Part shown: positions 1 to 6,108 of the stretch, one piece after another
Layout of the letters: each line of letters opens with the position of its first letter
How positions within the stretch are numbered: the stretch's first letter is position 1
DNA from: Sedimentibacter sp.
GTDB taxonomy: Bacteria; Bacillota; Clostridia; Tissierellales; Sedimentibacteraceae
Assembly: GCA_029256005.1 (NCBI GenBank)
Contig: JAQSYS010000084.1
Coordinates: 1-7,152 of the forward strand
Direction: 5' to 3'
DNA length: 7,152 bases
Notes under the pieces: model-generated
Databases searched by the model: none
Told to the model about the DNA's origin: nothing
The model's input: the letters and a program-made list of their open reading frames with translations, nothing else
Program-made: the position numbers and the translations under genes

Positions 1-39
1 AAAGGTGTTAGTGCAGTAAAATTATTGTCAATTGAGTAG
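1..39 (+). CDS. Possible C-terminal tail of an upstream gene (partial)
   Basis: Frame 1 is open from the first base for 12 codons (reading KGVSAVKLLSIE) and stops at TAG 37-39. The other two plus-strand frames are closed by stops within this stretch, and the next gene starts ten bases later. That spacing is what one expects from an upstream gene in the same operon as the patatin-like gene. Twelve residues are too few to name a family, and an open stretch this short can occur by chance. Confidence 0.3.
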   Translation, partial: KGVSAVKLLSIE

Positions 40-48
40 GGGATTAAT

Positions 49-1287
49 ATGTATGGATTAGTATTAGAGGGCGGAGGCGCGAAGGGCGCATACCACGTTG
101 GGGCTTTTAAAGCTTTAAAAGAGCTTGGGATAGAAATAGGGGGAATAGCCGGGACTTCAATAGGTGCCATAAACGGTGCTATGATGGTTCAAGGAGACTA
201 TGACTTATTAGAGAAGGTATGGTATAACATCAATTCCTCTGAATTATTTGATTTAGATGAAAAAGCAATCGTGGATTTGAAAAATTTAAATCTCCAGGAA
301 ATAAACTTTTCTTATCTGCTACATCAGTCGAAGGAAATATTAAATAATAGAGGGCTGGACACTACAAAGATACGTGCTTTGTTTGATACATATATTGATG
401 AAGAAAAGGTATTTAATTCAAATATTGATTTTGGAATTGTAACAGTAGATTTGACCGCAAAAAAGCCTTTGGAGCTTTATAAAGAAGATATTCCAAAAGG
501 GAAATTAATTGACTTTTTAATAGCCTCAGCTAATCTACCAGCATTTAAAATGGAGGAAGTGGATGGTAAGAAATATCTGGATGGAGGTTTTTACAACAAT
601 CTTCCTATAAACCTTCTTAGTAAAAAAGGATATAAGGACATCATTGCTGTACGCACTATGGCAGTTGGCATTATTAGAAGAGTCAAGGAAAAGAACGTAA
701 AAATTACATATATTCAACCGGCTGACGGAAGTTTGGGCAGCATGCTTGGTGCTTTGGATTTCAATAGAGAAAAAGCAGAAATCTTGATAAAGCTTGGTTA
801 CTATGACACCATGAAAGTATTTAAGAAGTTGAAGGGTTTTAAGTATTACTGCATTCCTTATGAAGGTAATTTCATTGAATTGATGCTAAACTTTTTAATA
901 AGCAATAAAAACAAAATTAAGAGCGTTGCAAGTATTCTGGGATTTGATGATGTAAGCATTGACAGAGTATTGTTTGAAAAAATTATGCCTCGAATTGAAA
1001 ATATTCTTGATATGAAGGGAAGAGCTGATTATGAGGATATAAGTATACGTCTGGCTGAGAGAATTGCTGAAAAATTGAATATTGAAAGATTTAAAATATA
1101 CAATTCAATTGATTTTTTGAATCTTGCTATTGGTGAATTTCAAAAAAATCCTGTTTCATTTACCAAAAATGTACCGGCATTTGTAAAGCATAATAAAATA
1201 TTGTCTATTGCTGTGAAGGAAGACATAATTGTTGAATTATTTACTGAACTGTTTATGAACGAAAGTGGTACAATGGTTAAAGAATAG
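49..1287 (+). CDS. Patatin-like phospholipase family protein
   Basis: Predicted serine acyl hydrolase of the patatin/RssA-like family (412 residues), expected to cleave acyl esters of phospholipids or related lipids. The family signatures are all visible. A glycine-rich oxyanion loop GGGAKG lies at residues 8-13. The nucleophile elbow G-T-S-I-G is at 35-39 with Ser37. The catalytic Asp178 sits in the DGG motif (178-180), just after the conserved ASANLPAFK block. The patatin domain covers about residues 3-200. The remaining 210 or so residues are a charged, probably helical extension that I do not recognise. There is no signal peptide or obvious membrane segment, so it is probably cytoplasmic or peripheral. 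AGGGG at 38-42, six bases before ATG 49, supports the start. The gene is convergent with the amidase gene and ends in a hairpin terminator. The true substrate is unknown. Confidence 0.9.
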   Translation: MYGLVLEGGGAKGAYHVGAFKALKELGIEIGGIAGTSIGAINGAMMVQGDYDLLEKVWYNINSSELFDLDEKAIVDLKNLNLQEINFSYLLHQSKEILNNRGLDTTKIRALFDTYIDEEKVFNSNIDFGIVTVDLTAKKPLELYKEDIPKGKLIDFLIASANLPAFKMEEVDGKKYLDGGFYNNLPINLLSKKGYKDIIAVRTMAVGIIRRVKEKNVKITYIQPADGSLGSMLGALDFNREKAEILIKLGYYDTMKVFKKLKGFKYYCIPYEGNFIELMLNFLISNKNKIKSVASILGFDDVSIDRVLFEKIMPRIENILDMKGRADYEDISIRLAERIAEKLNIERFKIYNSIDFLNLAIGEFQKNPVSFTKNVPAFVKHNKILSIAVKEDIIVELFTELFMNESGTMVKE

Positions 1288-1294
1288 CATATAG

Positions 1295-1327
1295 AAGGGA
1301 CGCATAAGCGTCCCTTTAGCAATTTTT
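1295..1327 (+). terminator. Intrinsic terminator between convergent genes
   Basis: A perfect 9-bp stem, AAGGGACGC (1295-1303) with GCGTCCCTT (1308-1316), closes a four-base ATAA loop. On the plus strand it is followed by a T-rich tail with TTTTT at 1323-1327, offset about six bases from the stem. It begins eight bases after the patatin stop codon and ends ten bases before the amidase stop on the other strand. It most likely terminates the patatin transcript. On the minus strand the stem lacks a good U-tract, so it would be a weaker stop for the amidase transcript. Confidence 0.8.
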
Positions 1328-2738
1328 ATTGTTCAAAATAATCTATTATTCCATCTGCAATTTTCTCTGCCATGATATCCTGGAAACTTCCGTTATGGAT
1401 GTTCATTTCTTCTTGAGGGTTAGACATAAACCCTATTTCTATAAGCGCTGCTGGAGTGTTTGTTTCTCTCAGAACTTCAAAGTTGCGATCTAGGATTCCG
1501 TCTCTGTACACCCCGTTTATTGTTATGGCATTTAAATAAATATCTTCGGCTAAGTCGTATCCGTACCTTGTATCTTTGTATTTTATGGTGTTATAATATG
1601 TTGATAAGCCGAAGTAGTCGCTGTTATTTAAAGAATTGTGGTGTATGGATAACAGTATGTCGACATTAAGCTTATCTGCCATTTGCCCTCTTTCCTTATT
1701 TTTAATATAGTAATCACCATTTCTAGTCAAATACACTTTTGCTCCCAAGGATTCTAAGAGATCCTTTAACTTAAGTGTAATCTCAAGGTTTACATATTTC
1801 TCGAATTTTCCTGAATTGCTAATGGAGCCTGGGTCCTTTCCGCCATGACCGGGATCCAGCAGGATTTCTTTGCCTGACAAGGGATTGATTTCACTAAGGA
1901 AGTCACCAGAACACCAACCAACTAAGCCTTCTTGAGTAACTATTTTGTCCCATCCATTATCTGAGCCTACAACATTAACAATTGCACCTTTCTTTAACGT
2001 CTGAACCTTTTCGTTTTTAGTTGAAGGTCCGGATCTTAGGTTTAAGTCATCTATTGTTTTCTTATGTCCAAGATTTCCATCTGAATAATAGTTTTTGTTG
2101 TATGTTGTCAGCCATCCTGCAACATAGCCTGTGCTTCCATCATCAAGTTTAATTTTATACCAACCGTTATTTTCACCGATAACATTAAAAGAATCGTATT
2201 TGTTTCCTTGTGCAAGCACATTGCTGCTTATGCTAGATTTTTCTCTTATATTAATTTTGTCATATAGCAGGTAAATTTCCTGCGAAGCGTCGTATTCTAT
2301 GTCTGCAAGCCAGCTTGCTATATAATATTCCTTACCCTTGTATTCAATTATATGCCAGCTGTGATATGTATCTATGTATTTTGCTTTTTCTCCGGGTTTT
2401 AATTGACCAACCGTTTTAGAAAGAGTGGTAGGAGAGGTTCGTATGTTTACATTATAGCCTGTGTTGTTTGAAACAAATTTTTGTGCAGGAACCGTCACAA
2501 AGTATTTTTCAATCCAACCCGAGCTGCCTTTTGATGTTTTGACATTGTACCATTCATTTTTTTCTTTAATAATATCAAGTCTTGTATTTAAGTCTAATAC
2601 ATCGGAAATATTGGAAGAATAATCATTATTCTTATATAGTGCAATATCAGATATATTTGTGTATCCGATTGTATCAGCATAAATTGATGAACCGGATATT
2701 ATTAATATAGCAATAATAAAAAACAATAACTTTTTCAT
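1326..2738 (-). CDS. Secreted N-acetylmuramoyl-L-alanine amidase with four SH3b repeats
   Basis: Zinc-dependent peptidoglycan hydrolase (470 residues) that cuts the bond between N-acetylmuramic acid and L-alanine of the stem peptide outside the membrane. A signal peptide occupies about residues 1-21 (two lysines, a hydrophobic core, likely cleavage after IYA). Four bacterial SH3-type repeats follow at about 24-82, 92-146, 155-210 and 228-282. Each shows the NxW/GW...GW pattern of wall-binding modules. The C-terminal Amidase_3 domain covers about 291-468. Expected zinc ligands are His298 (DPGHGG), Glu313 (FEKYVNLE) and His366 (SIHHNS), with catalytic Glu434 in the IEIGFMSN block, so it should be active. 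The start is fixed by the signal peptide and by a strong AAAGGGGG Shine-Dalgarno (minus strand, 2743-2750). It is divergent from cysS; its upstream region carries WalR-like and Spo0A-like boxes. The domain resembles CwlC/CwlD/LytC amidases, but I cannot assign one orthologue. Confidence 0.95.
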   Translation of the reverse strand: MKKLLFFIIAILIISGSSIYADTIGYTNISDIALYKNNDYSSNISDVLDLNTRLDIIKEKNEWYNVKTSKGSSGWIEKYFVTVPAQKFVSNNTGYNVNIRTSPTTLSKTVGQLKPGEKAKYIDTYHSWHIIEYKGKEYYIASWLADIEYDASQEIYLLYDKINIREKSSISSNVLAQGNKYDSFNVIGENNGWYKIKLDDGSTGYVAGWLTTYNKNYYSDGNLGHKKTIDDLNLRSGPSTKNEKVQTLKKGAIVNVVGSDNGWDKIVTQEGLVGWCSGDFLSEINPLSGKEILLDPGHGGKDPGSISNSGKFEKYVNLEITLKLKDLLESLGAKVYLTRNGDYYIKNKERGQMADKLNVDILLSIHHNSLNNSDYFGLSTYYNTIKYKDTRYGYDLAEDIYLNAITINGVYRDGILDRNFEVLRETNTPAALIEIGFMSNPQEEMNIHNGSFQDIMAEKIADGIIDYFEQ

Positions 2739-2766
2739 GCTGCCCCCTTTGTTTTAATATTCATCA

Positions 2767-2783
2767 GTAACAATATTTTAACA
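2767..2783 (-). promoter_or_regulatory. Putative WalR (YycF) box 2, amidase-proximal
   Basis: Read on the minus strand this is TGTTAA-AATAT-TGTTAC, a full match to the Bacillus WalR consensus TGTWAH-N5-TGTWAH. It points toward the amidase gene and starts 35 bp downstream of box 1. It overlaps the best -10 candidate (TAAAAT, 2780-2775). PhoP boxes (TTHACA repeats with similar spacing) look much alike, so the binding protein could be a related OmpR-family regulator. Confidence 0.55.
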
Positions 2784-2803
2784 TTTTTCGACAAAATAAC
2801 CAT
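2775..2803 (-). promoter_or_regulatory. Candidate amidase promoter
   Basis: The best -10 on the minus strand is TAAAAT (2780-2775), with only a poor -35 (TAATGG, 2803-2798) at 17-base spacing. It would start transcription about 30 bases before the ATG. A weak -35 is consistent with dependence on an activator. An alternative is TTGTTT (2830-2825), 17 bases, TGTAAT (2807-2802). The regulator boxes overlap either choice. Confidence 0.4.
2784..2796 (-). promoter_or_regulatory. Putative Spo0A box (0A box)
   Basis: The minus strand reads TTTTGTCGAAAAA, containing the full 0A core TGTCGAA (2793-2787) and the longer form TTTGTCGAA. It sits in the 18-base gap between the two WalR-like boxes and within the candidate amidase promoter. 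It is also about 50 bp upstream of the cysS -35 box. Spo0A is the master regulator of sporulation entry. The site suggests that amidase expression responds to sporulation onset; activation versus repression is open. Confidence 0.55.
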
Positions 2804-2818
2804 TACAGTCTTGTTACA
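2802..2818 (-). promoter_or_regulatory. Putative WalR (YycF) box 1, amidase-distal
   Basis: Read on the minus strand this is TGTAAC-AAGAC-TGTAAT, a full match to TGTWAH-N5-TGTWAH. It lies 64-80 bases upstream of the amidase start and has the same orientation as box 2. WalRK in Firmicutes controls cell-wall hydrolases, which matches the downstream gene. Its position at or just upstream of the candidate -35 could suit activation, but the sign of regulation cannot be decided from sequence. Confidence 0.6.
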
Positions 2819-2845
2819 TTAAGGAAACAATTAGAAAAATATTGC

Positions 2846-2874
2846 TTGATACAATCATTTGCGTATTATATAAT
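2846..2874 (+). promoter_or_regulatory. Sigma-A promoter of the cysS operon
   Basis: TTGATA (2846-2851), a 17-base spacer and a perfect TATAAT (2869-2874) form a strong sigma-A promoter. Transcription should start near 2881, leaving a leader of only about 23 bases before the cysS ATG. No T-box riboswitch or other leader structure fits in that space. Confidence 0.85.
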
Positions 2875-2903
2875 GATTTAAAGTACGAAGAGGAGAGATT
2901 CTT

Positions 2904-4319
2904 ATGAAACTTTATAATACACTATCTAAATCAATTGAAGATTTTAAACCTATAGATGAAAATTTGGTAAAAATGTACACATGCGGACCAACTGTATATA
3001 ATTATGCACATTTGGGAAATTTAAGGACGTATATACATGAAGATATTCTTGAAAAAACATTGCGATACCTAGGGTATAATGTTAAAAGAGTAATGAATAT
3101 CACTGACGTTGGACATTTAGAATCAGATGCTGATGAAGGCGAAGACAAAATGCTCAAGGGAGCAAAAAGAGAAAATAAGACTGTGTGGGAAATTGCACAG
3201 CATTACACAGATGCTTTTTTCAGAGATATAGAAAAATTGAACATTAAAAAAGCAGATATTGTGGCAAAGGCTACTGATTATATTAATGAATACATAGAAT
3301 TTATAAAAGGTCTTGAAGAAAAGGGATATACATACATGGCTAACGGTAATGTATATTTTGATATAACAAAGGTAGAAGATTATACAAAATTATCGGGAAT
3401 GGATTTAGAACAGTTGAAAACCGCTTCTAGGGAGGAGGTTTCTATTGACGTACATAAAAAGAATCCTCAGGACTTTGTGCTTTGGTTTACAAAATCAAAA
3501 TTTGAAAATCAAGCAATGAAATGGGATTCGCCATGGGGCGTTGGTTATCCAGGATGGCATATTGAATGTTCTGTTATAAGCTTGAAAAATCTTGGAGAAC
3601 AAATGGACATTCACTGTGGTGGTGTAGATCACATCCCAGTTCATCATACAAATGAAATTGCACAAACAGAAAGCTACACTGGGAAACCTTGGGTTAAATA
3701 TTGGTGGCATAGTGAATTTTTGATTGACCAAGATGGCAAAATGAGCAAGTCAAAGGGTGAATTCTTAACTCTTTCATTACTAGAGAAAAAAGGATTCAAT
3801 CCATTGTCATACAGATATTATGCTTTAAACTCTCATTACAGAAAGCAGTTAGCTTTTTCATTTGATTCACTTGCTTCTGCAGAAAATGCATACATGAAAT
3901 TGAAAAGCAGAATCAGGAGCATTAATGACAATGCAGACATTTCTGAAATGGAATTATCAAAAGAAGCTATTAAATATAAGGAAGAATTCAAGAATTGCCT
4001 TGAAGATGATTTAAATACTGCCAATGCAATTACGGTACTATTTAATTTATTGAAAGCGGATGAAGTCACCAACAGCGAAAAGATTAAATTAATAGAAGAT
4101 TTTGATAAGTTATTGTCACTGGATTTATTAAAGGATGAAGAAGTAAATGAAGTTCATGATGAAATGGCTGAATATATTGAAGAAATGATTCAAAACAGAC
4201 AGGAAGCTAAGAAAAATAAGAACTACCAGCTGGCAGATGCAATAAGAGCAGAGTTGTTGGAAAAAGGCATCATGCTGGAGGATACAAGACAGGGTGTAAA
4301 TTGGAAGAAAATAAATTAG
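2904..4319 (+). CDS. cysS: Cysteinyl-tRNA synthetase
   Basis: Class I aminoacyl-tRNA synthetase that charges tRNA-Cys with cysteine in the cytoplasm. At 471 residues it has the usual full length. The HIGH-type signature is HLGN (36-39), after TCGPTVYNYA. The KMSKS loop is intact at 279-283 (DGKMSKS). The zinc site that discriminates cysteine is complete: Cys27, Cys222 (GWHIECS), His247 and Glu251. The spacing of the last three matches the E. coli enzyme (C209, H234, E238). The C-terminal part carries the helical tRNA-binding region. AGGAG at 2891-2895, eight bases before ATG 2904, fixes the start. It is the first gene of a tight operon and overlaps mrnC by 19 bases. Unlike many Firmicute cysS genes it has no room for a T-box leader. 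Confidence 0.98.
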   Translation: MKLYNTLSKSIEDFKPIDENLVKMYTCGPTVYNYAHLGNLRTYIHEDILEKTLRYLGYNVKRVMNITDVGHLESDADEGEDKMLKGAKRENKTVWEIAQHYTDAFFRDIEKLNIKKADIVAKATDYINEYIEFIKGLEEKGYTYMANGNVYFDITKVEDYTKLSGMDLEQLKTASREEVSIDVHKKNPQDFVLWFTKSKFENQAMKWDSPWGVGYPGWHIECSVISLKNLGEQMDIHCGGVDHIPVHHTNEIAQTESYTGKPWVKYWWHSEFLIDQDGKMSKSKGEFLTLSLLEKKGFNPLSYRYYALNSHYRKQLAFSFDSLASAENAYMKLKSRIRSINDNADISEMELSKEAIKYKEEFKNCLEDDLNTANAITVLFNLLKADEVTNSEKIKLIEDFDKLLSLDLLKDEEVNEVHDEMAEYIEEMIQNRQEAKKNKNYQLADAIRAELLEKGIMLEDTRQGVNWKKIN

Positions 4320-4771
4320 ATAATGACAATGAATTAATAAGATTAGTAAATGAAATAAATCCAAGCAATCAAAATAAAATCATGTATTCACCTGCACAGC
4401 TTGCTTATGCAGGTGATGCTGTTTATGAACTTTTGGTACGAAGCTATATAATTAAAAGTCATGACACAAACGTTAATAAAATGCACAAGCTTGCAATAAA
4501 ATTCGTCAAAGCTAATGCACAGGCTTTTTTAATCAATAAGCTTGATGCTCAGCTGACTGAAGATGAGAAAAGGATAGTTAAAAGAGGCAGAAATGCAAAG
4601 GTGACATCATCTCCAAAGAATGCTGAATTGATGGATTACAGATATGCGACAGGCTTTGAGGCTTTGTTTGGTTACTTGTATTTAAACAATGAACTTGACA
4701 GACTGATTGAACTGTTTAACAAAGTAATAGAAATACTTAATGAAAAGGAAGAAAAAAATGAGAATAATTGA
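4301..4771 (+). CDS. mrnC: Mini-ribonuclease III
   Basis: Ribonuclease III-like endonuclease without a double-stranded RNA-binding domain. In Bacillus subtilis it trims the ends of 23S rRNA precursor on assembling 50S subunits. The 156 residues form one RNase III catalytic domain. LAYAGDAVYE holds the predicted catalytic Asp39. RGRNAK (96-100 region) and YRYATGFEALFGYLYL (113-128, with Glu120) are the family blocks. The start is the unusual codon TTG at 4301, preceded by AGGGTG at 4291-4296. The next in-frame ATG (codon 28, 4382) lies only just before the catalytic block and lacks the usual N-terminal residues. The 19-base overlap with cysS and the 14-base overlap with rlmB suggest translational coupling. 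The C-terminal tail is rich in Glu, Lys and Asn. Confidence 0.93.
   Translation: MEENKLDNDNELIRLVNEINPSNQNKIMYSPAQLAYAGDAVYELLVRSYIIKSHDTNVNKMHKLAIKFVKANAQAFLINKLDAQLTEDEKRIVKRGRNAKVTSSPKNAELMDYRYATGFEALFGYLYLNNELDRLIELFNKVIEILNEKEEKNENN
4747..4751 (+). promoter_or_regulatory. Ribosome binding site deciding the rlmB start
   Basis: GGAAG lies six bases before ATG 4758. The in-frame ATG at 4740 has no purine-rich site upstream, and the extra residues it would add are a lysine/arginine run outside the conserved RlmB start. The site lies inside the end of mrnC. Confidence 0.7.
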
Positions 4772-5486
4772 AGGAAGAAATCCTGTTCTAGAAGCATTGA
4801 AAAGTGATACAGGTATAGATACCATCTTAATCAGCAAAGAAGCAGCACAGGGTTCATTAAATAAAATAACAGAGCTAGCAAAGGAAAAGAATATTCTTGT
4901 TAAGAATGTTGACAAAGCAACATTGGATAGATTAAGCGAGAATAAAAGACATCAAGGTGTAATTGCTGAAGCAATCGAATATGAGTATAAAGACATTAAT
5001 GACATACTTGACTATGCAAAAAGCAAAGGTGAAAAACCTTTTGTAATCATACTTGATGAAATAACAGACGTACACAATTTGGGCGCAATAATTAGGACTG
5101 CAGAATGTTTAGGAGCACATGGAGTAATTATTCCAAAAAGAAGAGCTGCACAGGTTAATGGAGTAGTAGCTAAATCATCTGCAGGAGCAATTGAATATCT
5201 GCCTGTTGCAAGAGTTACAAACATTAGCCAAACCATAGAAGAATTAAAAGAAAAAGGTTTGTGGATTTATGGTGCTGACATGGATGGAAAAAATGTCTAT
5301 GATGAGAAATTCGATACACCGGTAGGGCTTGTAATAGGAAGTGAGGGCTCCGGAATAGGTAGACTGATAAAAGAAAAATGTGATAATCTGGTTAAGATAC
5401 CTATGAAGGGCAAAATTAACTCATTAAATGCTTCTTGTGCTGCATCCATCATTATATACGAAGTGATGAAGCAAAGGTGCATTTGA
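4758..5486 (+). CDS. rlmB: 23S rRNA (guanosine-2'-O-)-methyltransferase, TrmH/SpoU family
   Basis: SPOUT-class methyltransferase that uses S-adenosylmethionine to 2'-O-methylate a guanosine of 23S rRNA (G2251 in E. coli numbering for RlmB). From ATG 4758 it has 242 residues, normal for the family. An N-terminal substrate-binding domain begins RIIEGRNPVLEAL (2-14) and runs to about residue 75. The catalytic domain has all three SPOUT motifs: NLGAIIRTAECLGA (107-120) with the catalytic arginine, LVIGSEGSGI (191-200), and INSLNASCAASI (220-231). The last two form the trefoil knot that binds the cofactor. A six-residue longer start at 4740 is possible but lacks a ribosome binding site. It overlaps mrnC and ends one base before the rae1 start. 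Other TrmH-family enzymes modify tRNA, but the GRNPV start and gene context favour RlmB. Confidence 0.94.
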   Translation: MRIIEGRNPVLEALKSDTGIDTILISKEAAQGSLNKITELAKEKNILVKNVDKATLDRLSENKRHQGVIAEAIEYEYKDINDILDYAKSKGEKPFVIILDEITDVHNLGAIIRTAECLGAHGVIIPKRRAAQVNGVVAKSSAGAIEYLPVARVTNISQTIEELKEKGLWIYGADMDGKNVYDEKFDTPVGLVIGSEGSGIGRLIKEKCDNLVKIPMKGKINSLNASCAASIIIYEVMKQRCI

Positions 5487-5487
5487 T

Positions 5488-6006
5488 ATGCCAAGAACAA
5501 AAAAAGAATATCTCTATATTGATGGCTATAACATAATAAATCAGTGGAGCTATTACAGAGATATATCAAGAAATATAGCGAACTCACGAAATAAGCTTAT
5601 TGAACTTTTAGTTGAATACCAGGCATATAGAGGTATAAAAGTCATAGTTGTTTTTGATGCACATCTCGTAAAGGGCAGCGTTGAAAAAAAGGAAGTTATT
5701 TCAGGAGTTGAGGTAATTTATACAAAGGAGCATGAAACTGCTGACAGCTATATTGAAAAACAACTGGACAAGATAGGGAGATATGAACATGTTCAGGTTG
5801 CAACATCGGATTCAGCAATACAGCAAATAGTGATTTCCAGAGGAGGGACGCGAATTTCTGCTCAGGAAATGATTTTAATGCTCGAGGATACTAAAAGAGA
5901 CATTCGGACAAAAACCGACAAGCCTCGACAAAAGGGAACAAATATAGACCAGGTAATCGACTCGGAAACATTAAAAAAGCTTGAAAGAATTAGAAGAAAT
6001 ATTTAG
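5488..6006 (+). CDS. rae1: NYN-domain endoribonuclease Rae1 (YacP, DUF901)
   Basis: Homologue of Bacillus subtilis Rae1/YacP, an endonuclease that enters the ribosomal A site and cuts certain mRNAs during translation. The 172 residues match the family length. The PIN/NYN-like fold shows its acidic residues in the expected blocks: YIDGYNII (10-17, Asp12), VVFDAHLVKG (54-63, Asp57), ETAD (83-86) and VATSDSAIQQ (104-113, Asp108). The ISAQEM segment (123-128) and a basic C-terminal tail follow. The start ATG 5488 is one base after the rlmB stop and is served by AAAGG at 5473-5477, so it belongs to the cysS operon. I see no terminator after it; the sigH promoter begins five bases beyond the stop. 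The family call is firm, while the specific mRNA targets here are unknown. Confidence 0.92.
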   Translation: MPRTKKEYLYIDGYNIINQWSYYRDISRNIANSRNKLIELLVEYQAYRGIKVIVVFDAHLVKGSVEKKEVISGVEVIYTKEHETADSYIEKQLDKIGRYEHVQVATSDSAIQQIVISRGGTRISAQEMILMLEDTKRDIRTKTDKPRQKGTNIDQVIDSETLKKLERIRRNI

Positions 6007-6010
6007 TGTC

Positions 6011-6039
6011 TTGACATATAATGTAAAAATTAATATAAT
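6011..6039 (+). promoter_or_regulatory. Consensus sigma-A promoter of sigH
   Basis: TTGACA (6011-6016), exactly 17 bases, and TATAAT (6034-6039) match the sigma-A consensus at all twelve positions. The predicted start is near 6046, giving a leader of about 63 very AT-rich bases before ATG 6109. It begins five bases after the rae1 stop, so sigH can be made independently of the upstream operon, although read-through from cysS is also possible. Confidence 0.92.
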
Positions 6040-6091
6040 TTTCATAAGATTAATTAAAATACAATTAATAATCTATTAAAATTATATTAAT
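6029..6091. repeat. 14-bp inverted repeat around the sigH -10 and leader
   Basis: ATTAATATAATTTT (6029-6042) is exactly the reverse complement of AAAATTATATTAAT (6078-6091). The left arm contains the -10 box; the right arm lies in the leader, just before the Shine-Dalgarno. The left arm is mostly upstream of the predicted transcript start, so this is not an RNA hairpin; a DNA operator for a dimeric or looping protein is the natural reading. A smaller repeat, ATTAATT (6049-6055) with AATTAAT (6063-6069), lies inside. The strong AT bias makes chance a real alternative. Confidence 0.5.
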
Positions 6092-6108
6092 ATTCAGCTG
6101 GAGATAAT

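Noticed and set aside
1460..1669. Plus-strand open frame of 69 codons inside the amidase gene.
   Set aside because: It is antisense to a clear, conserved coding region, has no ribosome binding site, and shows no recognisable protein features.
2754..2759. TATTAA on the minus strand as an alternative -10 for the amidase.
   Set aside because: A transcript starting seven bases downstream would begin inside the Shine-Dalgarno, leaving no usable leader.
4128..4364. Minus-strand open frame of 78 codons across the cysS/mrnC junction, rich in hydrophobic residues.
   Set aside because: Antisense of Lys/Glu-rich coding DNA yields Phe/Leu/Ile-rich shadows. No ribosome binding site or promoter supports it.
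4740..4757. Six-codon longer N-terminus for RlmB.
   Set aside because: No Shine-Dalgarno lies before ATG 4740, while ATG 4758 has GGAAG at proper spacing and matches the family start.
5903..5934. Three clustered Spo0A-like strings (TTCGGACAAAA, CCGACAAG, CTCGACAAAA) about 80-110 bases upstream of the sigH -35.
   Set aside because: None is a full 0A match, and all lie inside the rae1 coding sequence, where ordinary Thr-Asp-Lys-Pro-Arg-Gln codons account for them.
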